Below are positions 43,978-49,074 of a stretch of DNA of 49,074 nucleotides, in pieces. This stretch comes from Methanogenium sp. MK-MG (lineage in GTDB: Archaea; Halobacteriota; Methanomicrobia; Methanomicrobiales; Methanomicrobiaceae). Below the pieces are notes generated by a model. It saw only the letters and a list, made by a program, of their open reading frames with translations, was not told the DNA's origin and searched no databases. Both the position numbers and the translations under genes were made by a program. The stretch covers positions 1 to 49,074 of the forward strand of contig NZ_JAAAWJ010000009.1 of the NCBI RefSeq assembly GCF_009914725.1, read 5' to 3'. Every line of letters begins with the position of its first letter. The first letter of the stretch is position 1.

Positions 43978-44139
43978 ATGGCAATAGAGAAGTGTACCTC
44001 CTGTAATGTCCCGCTCGCATCAGAGGGCTGGACAAAGTTCTCCTGCCCCAAGTGCGGGGAAACCATATACCGGTGCCATGACTGCCGGCACCAGAGTATC
44101 CCATACGAATGCAAGAAATGCGGATTCCTGGGGCCCTGA
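43978..44139 (+). CDS. Small zinc-ribbon protein upstream of EF-1beta
   Basis: The 53-aa protein consists of two zinc ribbons: CTSCNVPLASEG with FSCPKCGETIY, then RCHDCRHQSIPYECKKCGF. It belongs to the archaeal HVO_2753-like zinc-finger microprotein group, always found beside the EF-1beta gene as far as I recall. It starts at ATG 43978, ends three bases before the EF-1beta ATG, and has a TATA-like TTTAATAG some 30 bases upstream. A role in translation is likely from context. Confidence 0.88.
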   Translation: MAIEKCTSCNVPLASEGWTKFSCPKCGETIYRCHDCRHQSIPYECKKCGFLGP

Positions 44140-44142
44140 AGC

Positions 44143-44400
44143 ATGGGAGAAGTAGCAGTTATTATCAAGATTATGCCCAAGTCACCTGACGTTGACCTTG
44201 AGGCACTCAAAGTATCAATCAAAGAAAAACTCCCCGGAACACAGGACATGGTCGTCGAACCTATCGGCTTTGGCCTTTCCAGTCTGAAAGTTGCTATCGT
44301 CGTCCCGGACGCCGAAGGGACCACCGAAGAGGCTGAGGCAACACTCCGCGGCCTTGAGGGTGTTGAGTCTGCAGAGATTGTCTCTGTTACTCTGACCTGA
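44143..44400 (+). CDS. ef1b: Elongation factor 1-beta
   Basis: The 85-aa archaeal EF-1beta (aEF1B) is the nucleotide exchange factor that recharges EF-1alpha with GTP. The segments VAVIIKIMPKSPDVDLEAL, VVEPIGFGLSSLKVAIVVPD and LEGVESAEIVSVT cover the whole ferredoxin-like fold of this single-domain form. It is the last functional gene before the degraded region, and its start is three bases after the zinc-ribbon stop, so both genes share one transcript. Confidence 0.93.
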   Translation: MGEVAVIIKIMPKSPDVDLEALKVSIKEKLPGTQDMVVEPIGFGLSSLKVAIVVPDAEGTTEEAEATLRGLEGVESAEIVSVTLT

Positions 44401-44592
44401 GAACAGCATATCTGTTCTTATTATTTTTATCATTGGGCCGGTGTTTGGGATACGCTGGCGTTTGTTCCGGGCGGCTGAGTGTTACTGATGATGCCGGACT
44501 GTTTTTGATGCGTTGTCCTTCTCTATACTGTCAGAAATGTCGTAAGACTATTCCGTCCCATGAGTCCATGAGCCTGTCCTGCCTGTTTTCTT

Positions 44593-44736
44593 TCATGCCG
44601 CTGCCACCCGCAGCACGAACTGAGAGGTACCCAGTCCTCCGGTCGGTGTCCTGAGATTCGCTATAAAACAGTAATCGCCCGGCGACAGTTCGGGTCTGGT
44701 AGTGGCCAAAACTTCTTGCCGGTAAAGCTGTCCGGC
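44593..44736 (-). pseudogene. Fragment of an exported beta-domain protein
   Basis: A minus-strand frame without a start encodes 47 residues (YRQEVLATTRPELSPGDY, CFIANLRTPTGG, TSQFVLRVAA) ending at TGA 44593-44595. Its pattern, with PGDY and strand-like hydrophobic residues, resembles the end of an exported immunoglobulin-like domain. Upstream sequence in another frame (GPIVYTSYNERQATIEPDS) may be its continuation after a frameshift. It is probably a decayed gene. It lies just left of the repeated segment at 44758. Confidence 0.35.
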
Positions 44737-44757
44737 TCAATGGTTGCCTGTCTCTCG

Positions 44758-44803
44758 TTGTATGACGTGTAAACGATTGGCCCATAAGATGTTAATAAAG
44801 CGA
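44758..44803 (+). repeat. Partial copy (C) of the repeated promoter segment
   Basis: These 46 bases match 48929-48974 with two differences, including TTGTATGACGTGTAAACG and GATGTTAATAAAGCGA. At 48929 this segment contains the right arm of an inverted repeat and the TATA-like stretch of the leader module; here the downstream hairpin is absent, so this is a truncated copy. The interval 44804-45100 holds no gene that I can support. Confidence 0.75.
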
Positions 44804-45089
44804 AGCTAAATGTCTGATATGCGTCTTGAGTACTTCCCTTTCGCTGATCTGAGATCATAAATCATAGATTACAGCAAATGCCCTTAAATATCTCACAATC
44901 TGCCCCAAAAAGATCTAATATTTTCCAATGTGTGAAGCAAAACAGGAATGTCATCTATAATCTCGCAAATTACTGACACAGGCAGAATTCATCATACGTT
45001 GCCCTAATGATGAAATAAACAATAACCCGGGGTTTTAATGTCCAATTTGATCATTTGCCATTAGAAATGAGCGAAAGGGAAGTGAGTAC

Positions 45090-45194
45090 TCCTGCAACAC
45101 CAGGAATGGGGATGTGTCCCATGACAATGCCCGGAGGATCAACGAAATGAAGGGATACATTGCCGGATACCCGTGATGCCGGGAGTGAAGGAAG
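45090..45194 (+). promoter_or_regulatory. Diverged leader-like sequence (D)
   Basis: The region before the exported protein at 45195-45611 has a layout like the leaders at 47430 and 48985: an AATGG...CCCA hairpin (about 45103-45123), then ATGCCCGGAGG (45127-45137), which also occurs at 47501-47511 and, with one change, at 49056-49066. The remaining sequence differs. It may be an old copy of the same element, or the 11-mer may have spread by chance. Confidence 0.3.
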
Positions 45195-45209
45195 ATGTGA
45201 TTTAAGGTA

Positions 45210-45611
45210 TTGATTGCGACTCTTGTTGTGGCTGGAGTGATCATCGCTGGTATGGCCATCTTCTGTGGAACCGGATCCGAATATCAGGACTCTCAACCCC
45301 CTTTACCGCTTTTTGGTGTATATAGCAATGACGATATACCGCATGAAGTTACCATAACCGTATTCGGCATAAACGGCACTCGCAACAACACTCTTGTCTG
45401 CTCGGAGATCCATTTGCTGGAAGCAGGCGGCCACGAAAAATCGTCAATCAAGAACGATGAAGGAGGAGAATTCCGATTTGAGATCTCAATTGATGATGAA
45501 GTTCCGCAGGAGTTTTCTTTCGGTTTTCAGCGTAGTAGCTCTCTTGCTATTTCCGTCCAGAGTGAGCGTGACGTTTGGGCGCAGATTGTTGAGAATGGGT
45601 TTCAGGGATAA
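45210..45611 (+). CDS. Small exported/membrane protein with stop at codon 2 of the likely original start
   Basis: The frame encodes an N-terminal hydrophobic helix (LVVAGVIIAGMAIFCGTG) and an outward domain of beta type (DIPHEVTITVFGING, FRFEISIDDEVPQEFSFGF). A good start (ATG 45195-45197 with GGAAG upstream) is in the same frame, but its second codon is TGA (45198-45200), after which FKVLIATLVV continues without interruption. The gene is thus either inactivated by a nonsense change or begins at TTG 45210, where AAGG lies five bases upstream (133 aa). The sequence LVCSEIHLLEAGGHEKSS suggests an archaeal type IV pilin-like or immunoglobulin-like secreted domain. No family name can be given. 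Confidence 0.5.
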   Translation: MIATLVVAGVIIAGMAIFCGTGSEYQDSQPPLPLFGVYSNDDIPHEVTITVFGINGTRNNTLVCSEIHLLEAGGHEKSSIKNDEGGEFRFEISIDDEVPQEFSFGFQRSSSLAISVQSERDVWAQIVENGFQG

Positions 45612-45696
45612 TTGTCGTATCCCGAAATCATTTGACATTAGAGATATATGGCGGTGTGAGCGATTCGTCCGACCGGGATATCCGGGGAATCATTCG

Positions 45697-45864
45697 TCAA
45701 TACTCAATCTCTGGTATGGTTTCCGGTAGATCTACTTTTATTTTTTCATCAGGATCATAATTCCAAAAGAGAAGGCTGCCATCGGAAAACTGGATGTCCT
45801 CAGGCTGGGACAGAACTAAATCTGTCTCGCCAGAACGACAATTTATTGACCAAAATAGACTTGA
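45697..45864 (-). pseudogene. Gene fragment interrupted by a MITE
   Basis: A minus-strand frame with protein-like sequence (EDIQFSDGSLLFWNYDPDEK, IKVDLPETIPEIEY) ends at TGA 45697-45699. Its upstream part (45801-45864) lies inside the inverted-repeat element at 45801-45939, so only about 34 residues are original. No start codon or continuing frame is found on the far side of the element. The pattern (FSDG-LLFW-YDPDE) might derive from a beta-propeller or repeat protein. Confidence 0.35.
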
Positions 45865-45939
45865 TTAGTGCCATTTAGTTAATCAAAGGGATAAAAATTG
45901 GCTTATTGTCGACATCAAATAGGGTTGTGTCCCAACCTG
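45801..45939. mobile_element. MITE-like element with 16-bp inverted ends
   Basis: The ends CAGGCTGGGACAGAAC (45801-45816) and GTTGTGTCCCAACCTG (45924-45939) are inverted repeats matching at 14 of 16 positions. TCCT directly flanks both sides (45797-45800 and 45940-45943), a probable target duplication. The 139-bp interior is AT-rich and has no transposase frame, so it would need a full-length relative elsewhere in the genome for movement. The ends resemble those of DDE-type insertion sequences of the IS4/IS5 kind, an inference from memory. Confidence 0.7.
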
Positions 45940-46044
45940 TCCTACCGAATTTCAGGAAATGATCCCCCTATTGGCTGGTGAAAGGATGCTTCCGGACTTC
46001 CGGGGTATTGTCATGTTCGTTTGCGAATTTCAGGGGATCAGCGG

Positions 46045-46806
46045 TTACACAGGTATGTACTTCAGCAGAACCTGTTCCAGATCCTGATTCACAAAACACT
46101 TCTTGTGTTTTCCTTCTGTAATGTAGTGGATGGTATCAGTATTTTGGAATTTATCAAGGTAGTAATGTATGGTGCTCTTGTCCAGATTGAAATTTTCCGC
46201 GAGGTCCTGATTCGTGATTCCCGGATGTTCCATAATACTCAGGAGGAGTATCCTGCTGGTTTCATTTTTCAGGTATGATGCGATTGCTTTCTCACCTTTA
46301 TCAAATGTCCCGGAGTTCTGAAACAAGCGTATGAATTTTCCTGTTTTGACCGTCGTGATTTTGCATTCGGCATTGAGTTTCATAATATGATACTTCACGG
46401 TTCCCCGGTTTATCCTCTGGTTTTCTGATACCTCTGCGATGGTGCATCCGGGGTTTTCCAGGACGTACTCAAAGATGGTTTTCCGATTTTGATTTCCAAA
46501 GAGGTCTTGAATCCTGCCAAACACCAGAGGAATGCCCTTGAATATGCCGAAAACAGTGACCAGAATGCCTGATAGCTGGAATACCTGAATCCACAGGGGA
46601 AGTTCCCAGAATGTGATGGTTGCATCCGCACCGCTTGAATCAATGAGTCCCTTGTCGATAAGATCCTGGTTGTAAACATGGGGTTTTATCGTATACCCCC
46701 CTGTCGCAGCCTGCACTCCGGTGCTCACAAACAGCAGAAGAAGAGAGAGAAGAAGGAGAAGGGATACTATCCTCCGCATGAATGATCCGTTAAGGAATGG
46801 AGTCAT
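46045..46806 (-). CDS. Membrane-anchored double winged-helix regulator
   Basis: The 253-aa protein begins with a signal-like helix (IVSLLLLLSLLLLFVSTGVQ), has a short outward stretch and a second membrane helix (IQVFQLSGILVTVFGIFKG, about 87-105), then two winged-helix domains: NRKTIFEYVLENPGCTIAEV with NRGTVKYHIMKL, and SRILLLSIMEHPGITNQDLA with DKSTIHYYLDKF. This is a one-component membrane transcription regulator type common in methanogens, passing a surface signal straight to DNA. ATG 46806 overlaps the stop of the exported partner by four bases; ATG 46779 (GGATCA upstream) is an alternative that trims nine residues. Its target may be the palindrome at 47343-47399, beyond the start of the operon. 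Confidence 0.82.
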   Translation of the reverse strand: MTPFLNGSFMRRIVSLLLLLSLLLLFVSTGVQAATGGYTIKPHVYNQDLIDKGLIDSSGADATITFWELPLWIQVFQLSGILVTVFGIFKGIPLVFGRIQDLFGNQNRKTIFEYVLENPGCTIAEVSENQRINRGTVKYHIMKLNAECKITTVKTGKFIRLFQNSGTFDKGEKAIASYLKNETSRILLLSIMEHPGITNQDLAENFNLDKSTIHYYLDKFQNTDTIHYITEGKHKKCFVNQDLEQVLLKYIPV

Positions 46807-47258
46807 ATATAATAATCTTCAGTTCCTTCTACATTGTAGCCGTAGACCTCATAATGCCATGTCCCTTTGGCTATGCCGTTTGGATTTTCTATATCGATAC
46901 TGATTCTCCCATCGATCATACCGTCGGCATTATCAAAGTACATGCCCAGATACTGCCAATCGGGGGAGTATACCTTCAGCCGCAGGGAGTCAGCCTGGTC
47001 GCCCCAGTTGAGATCCACATGCAGTACTGTAATATCGGTATCAACGGTTTTGCTGTGCTGGTTTGTCTCACCCTGTGTGATGGTATCATAGACGTACCGG
47101 ATGACAATATCCCCACCGAAATCCTTTGCCGGTGTAATGATATATTCTCCGAAATGCGTTGTCTCATTTGCATCTGCCTTTTCTTCGTTTACTGCTGCAG
47201 AAGCGAAAGATACACAGCACAGCAATATCAATGCAACTATTCCCATTTTTTTCAACAT
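46803..47258 (-). CDS. Exported partner protein of the membrane regulator
   Basis: The 151-aa protein has a signal peptide (MGIVALILLCCVSFASAA) and an all-beta mature domain: FGEYIITPAKDFGGDIVI, TVDTDITVLHVDLNWGDQ, LRLKVYSPDWQYLGMYFDN and a final YEVYGYNVEGTEDYY. The strand pattern with LRLKVYSPDG-like segments resembles pre-peptidase C-terminal-type beta-sandwiches, but I give no family name. It precedes and overlaps the regulator gene by four bases (ATGA), so it may be the ligand-binding or modulating part of that system. It starts about 85 bases from a long inverted repeat that faces the divergent gene at 47590. Confidence 0.75.
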   Translation of the reverse strand: MLKKMGIVALILLCCVSFASAAVNEEKADANETTHFGEYIITPAKDFGGDIVIRYVYDTITQGETNQHSKTVDTDITVLHVDLNWGDQADSLRLKVYSPDWQYLGMYFDNADGMIDGRISIDIENPNGIAKGTWHYEVYGYNVEGTEDYYI

Positions 47259-47342
47259 TCACTCACTCCGGTATAATAGCCACGTAGGTATGTGTGATTA
47301 ACCATAGTGATCTGTGTGAAATTGACGTTATTTAGTTTTTCT

Positions 47343-47399
47343 GTCCACATCGTCCAACTGAACGGAAACACTGAACGAGAACAGTTGGATGATGTGGAC
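47343..47399. promoter_or_regulatory. Long inverted repeat, copy A (operator candidate)
   Basis: GTCCACATCGTCCAACTG (47343-47360) and CAGTTGGATGATGTGGAC (47382-47399) pair at 17 of 18 positions across a 21-base centre. It lies between the divergent regulator operon (start 47258) and the leader of the exported protein at 47590, immediately before a TATA-like stretch (CATTAATGAAG). It may be a binding site for a dimeric or multimeric regulator, possibly the membrane regulator next door. Confidence 0.6.
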
Positions 47400-47589
47400 A
47401 TAAAACATTAATGAAGCAAAGTCAAAAGCTATACACGTAGCATCAAGAAGATGTTGCACGGGGTTCACCTAAACCAACTAAGAATGGTTGAACCCCACGC
47501 ATGCCCGGAGGCAAAACTATGTTGGCCTTACCATTACTTGAAAGCTTCGCCTTTTTGCCTCATGGGACATGAAACACGGAGGAAAAAGT
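47400..47589 (+). promoter_or_regulatory. Repeated promoter and structured leader, copy A
   Basis: A TATA-like region (about 47405-47415) is followed by a leader of about 150 bases. The first hairpin is GGGGTTC (47460-47466) with GAACCCC (47490-47496). The second pairs GAGGCAAAA (47508-47516) with TTTTGCCTC (47553-47561), about 29 bases before the start codon, with GGAGG (47577-47581) left free. The first half recurs at 48955-49074 with the same spacing; differences cluster in the hairpin loop while the stem is kept. It could be a cis-acting RNA controlling translation of the exported protein, or a mobile leader. Confidence 0.6.
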
Positions 47590-48111
47590 ATGAAACTGAA
47601 AAAAGGAAATGGACTCCTGTCGATTTTGGCACTACTGATGCTATTTGTATCGGTATCTGCAGGGGCAGCTTCTGCGGCCCAAATCAATTCGGATACACCC
47701 CTGATTGGTGAAACGCTAGTAGGGGAGGACATAGGTGACTTCGGAATTCTGTCCACATTACATATGGGAAGCATGTCAACAGATGGCGATGGCGATACGG
47801 CAAACGCAGTCTGTGTGGGATCTGTCACTGCTCCGGCCGGGCAGAACACCTTCTTGGCAGCGTACAGCAATGCTAACGACAGGGACAATGATGGACAGGG
47901 AGCGATCTATCGTTTGACGGTATGGGACGCTCTGGGCGTTGGGCACACTGCCGAAAAAAGGGTTGACTGGGCTACCAGCGGTACAATCAGTGTGAGCTTC
48001 AATTCACAGGGCAGTGGTGATGCCCATTACGAACTGTGGTGCGAGACACACGACTGGTTCGATACGACAAAGGCAACGGACACCGACTATGGTGATCTCG
48101 ACTATGTCTGA
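47590..48111 (+). CDS. Exported protein with TVWD-type beta domain (paralogue 1)
   Basis: The 173-aa protein has a signal peptide (SILALLMLFVSVSAGAASAA) and a mature domain of beta character: VCVGSVTAPAGQNTFLAAYS, YRLTVWDALGVGHTAEKRVD, SGTISVSFNSQGSGDAHYEL. The acidic stretches (DGDGDT, NDRDNDGQ) could bind calcium. ATG 47590 has GGAGG eight bases upstream and follows the structured leader. The same TVWD-GV-H ... SGT-SVS ... GD pattern appears in the next gene, so the two are tandem paralogues. A perfect hairpin terminator follows the stop. Function unknown, probably surface-exposed. Confidence 0.75.
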   Translation: MKLKKGNGLLSILALLMLFVSVSAGAASAAQINSDTPLIGETLVGEDIGDFGILSTLHMGSMSTDGDGDTANAVCVGSVTAPAGQNTFLAAYSNANDRDNDGQGAIYRLTVWDALGVGHTAEKRVDWATSGTISVSFNSQGSGDAHYELWCETHDWFDTTKATDTDYGDLDYV

Positions 48112-48116
48112 AGAGG

Positions 48117-48143
48117 GTGCATCCCCCAGGATGCACTTTTTTT
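48117..48143 (+). terminator. Hairpin terminator between the two paralogues
   Basis: GTGCATCC (48117-48124) and GGATGCAC (48129-48136) pair perfectly around a four-base loop and are followed by seven T (48137-48143). It lies five bases after the stop of the first paralogue and 20 bases before the start of the second, so it should limit read-through into it. Confidence 0.85.
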
Positions 48144-48162
48144 AATGGAATGGTGATTTGGT

Positions 48163-48642
48163 TTGAACAGAAAATTCGTGTGCATTGCTGTCCTGATTAT
48201 GGTAGGTCTCGTCGGTGTTCTGGCGTATGTGACAGCATATGCCTGGGAGGACGTTGCCGTGAATACCACCAGTTCAGGTGGCAGAATCATATTTCTGGAC
48301 AATACCTCCCATGGTACTTTCTTCCTTGGTGCGGCCTCTGCTGATTTCGAGAAAAACACAGCTTTTTCGAACTCTGTTCCTTTAATCGAGACAGGGATGG
48401 GGGGGAGCACCTTCACTGCCTCATGGAAAAATAACCAGAACAACGAACTCGGCAGTGGAAAGACGGCCGTCTTCACCATGACGGTCTGGGACCCAGCAGG
48501 GGTACCGCACAGCACCACAAGGGAGTCCGGAAAAATCTATTCTGGAACGCTGAGCGTATCCTGCTCCCCACTTGAACCTGGAGATGGGCGTTTCCTACTC
48601 ACATCGACCATCTATGAGAAGAGACCGGTTCGAAATGATTGA
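48163..48642 (+). CDS. Exported protein with TVWD-type beta domain (paralogue 2)
   Basis: The 159-aa protein starts at TTG 48163 (GGTGA six bases upstream) with a membrane or signal helix (FVCIAVLIMVGLVGVLAYV). The mature part shows FTMTVWDPAGVPHSTTRESG, then YSGTLSVSCSPLEPGDGRFL, collinear with the preceding gene, but the sequence has diverged strongly. The predicted cleavage site is weak, so it may stay anchored. No separate promoter is clear in the 51 bases after the previous stop; partial read-through of the terminator is possible, which would give less of this protein than of its neighbour. Confidence 0.65.
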   Translation: MNRKFVCIAVLIMVGLVGVLAYVTAYAWEDVAVNTTSSGGRIIFLDNTSHGTFFLGAASADFEKNTAFSNSVPLIETGMGGSTFTASWKNNQNNELGSGKTAVFTMTVWDPAGVPHSTTRESGKIYSGTLSVSCSPLEPGDGRFLLTSTIYEKRPVRND

Positions 48643-48741
48643 GATGTGCTCAGCATGTGAAAATGCTATCTAAAAAATGATATTTCATCCGGTAAGCGGT
48701 TGCATCATGAGCTGCTACAAAACATGGACGATGCCGGAAGA

Positions 48742-48876
48742 TCAATTTGTATCCCCTACAGGGGTTACAATGTACCCACTATTCTGTTCTATCTCCTGCG
48801 CAGCGGCTGCTGATACAACCAGTGACGCAACAATCAGTGTCATGACTGCAATTTTCCCCGTCTTCAGGGTATCCAC
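48742..48876 (-). pseudogene. Decayed copy of the exported partner protein
   Basis: A minus-strand frame of 44 codons starts at GTG 48876 and encodes a signal peptide (GKIAVMTLIVASLVVSAAAA) and a short mature stretch, SGYIVTPVGDTN, before TGA. The pattern GYIVTPVGD matches GEYIITPAKD at the same place in the exported partner at 46803-47258. The gene is thus probably a truncated copy of that family. Like the intact gene it faces a long inverted repeat and a leader module on the right. The rest of the 430-base region to the window end holds only those elements. Confidence 0.4.
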
Positions 48877-48910
48877 AGGAAAATCTGGAACTGGAATATA
48901 TCCTTTTTAT

Positions 48911-48954
48911 GGGCCAATCATTTACCCATTGTATGACGTGTAAACGATTGGGCC
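48911..48954. promoter_or_regulatory. Long inverted repeat, copy B
   Basis: GGGCCAATCATTTAC (48911-48925) and GTAAACGATTGGGCC (48940-48954) pair at 13 of 15 positions across 14 bases. Its sequence is unrelated to copy A at 47343-47399, but it has the same place: its right end lies 61 bases before the conserved GGGGTTC, exactly as in copy A. Confidence 0.55.
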
Positions 48955-49074
48955 ACAAGATGTTAATAAAGCGACGTCAAAAGCCATACACATAGCATCG
49001 AAAAGATGTTGCACGGGGTTCACCCGAACGGATTAAGAATGGTTGAACCCCACGCGTGCCCGGAGGCAAAACTG
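48955..49074 (+). promoter_or_regulatory. Repeated promoter and structured leader, copy B (cut by window end)
   Basis: This continues the module seen at 47400: a TATA-like TTAATAAAGCG, GTCAAAAGCCATACACATAG, the hairpin GGGGTTC (49015-49021) with GAACCCC (49045-49051), then GTGCCCGGAGGCAAAACT. It matches copy A at most positions with no gaps through to the window end. The gene it serves lies beyond 49074. Confidence 0.65.

Noticed and set aside
47451-47711. An 86-codon frame beginning in the repeated leader and overlapping the exported protein
   Set aside because: The start and first 23 codons recur in copy B, but the differences include amino-acid changes clustered in the hairpin loop while the stem is unchanged, and the frame continues into the 5' part of a well-supported gene. 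RNA structure explains the conservation better.
48677-48943. An 88-codon plus-strand frame before the last leader
   Set aside because: The opposite strand carries a signal peptide and a match to a neighbouring protein family, so this frame is more likely the shadow.

Overview
The window reads as a GC-rich chromosomal segment of a methanogenic archaeon, most probably of the order Methanomicrobiales. The evidence is a one-enzyme archaeal riboflavin synthase (ribC), archaeal EF-1beta behind its usual small zinc-ribbon gene, a probable methanofuran-pathway kinase, an Isf-type iron-sulfur flavoprotein, an archaeal ThiC, many PEGA/S-layer/archaellin-like surface proteins, and Shine-Dalgarno sites of the GGTGATC/GGAG type. 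I see no rRNA, tRNA or CRISPR array.

Layout. 1-1149: debris, with an IS200/IS605-like hairpin joined to a RelE/ParE toxin that has lost its start, then about 600 bases without a gene. 1150-7619: an AddA-like helicase-nuclease and an AddB-like nuclease in one minus-strand operon. 7725-10715: Isf-like flavoprotein, DUF123 protein, metallo-hydrolase and divergent thiC. 10716-17738: signalling and small genes, including two sensor kinases, a receiver protein, a metallo-beta-lactamase-fold protein and a zinc-ribbon membrane protein. 17830-21739: metabolism (purE, class V aminotransferase, ribC, ribH, class I aminotransferase). 21761-23922: two low-molecular-weight phosphatase/arsenate-reductase proteins around a cation diffusion facilitator. 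24241-27906: Yip1 protein, S-layer-type adaptor and a MacB-like ABC transporter. 27921-32307: minus-strand operons with GerW, DUF2953, DUF2115, an ACT-metallohydrolase and a methyltransferase. 32789-34309: a SLC13 anion transporter. 35170-40695: four consecutive exported proteins (a large PEGA protein, a small paralogue of its N-terminal domain, a molybdopterin-binding-fold lipoprotein and a WtpA-like binding protein). 40854-44400: archaellin-like protein, exported phospholipase-D-fold protein, kinase, zinc ribbon and EF-1beta.

44400 to the end is a different landscape: AT-richer, full of gene fragments, a probable MITE with 16-bp terminal inverted repeats and a short target duplication, and a repeated promoter/leader module. 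The module is a long inverted repeat, then a TATA-like stretch, then a leader with a conserved 7-bp hairpin and a variable loop. It occurs twice with exact spacing (near 47343-47589 and 48911-49074) and partly a third time (44758-44803). It lies between a minus-strand gene or remnant and, at 47590, a small exported protein. A membrane-anchored double winged-helix regulator and its exported partner (46045-47258) sit next to it, so a surface-sensing, locally duplicated regulatory system is a reasonable hypothesis.

The two least explained parts are the 35-40.7 kb exported cluster and the repeated leader module at 44.7-49.1 kb. All assignments come from reading motifs and layout; no database search was done.
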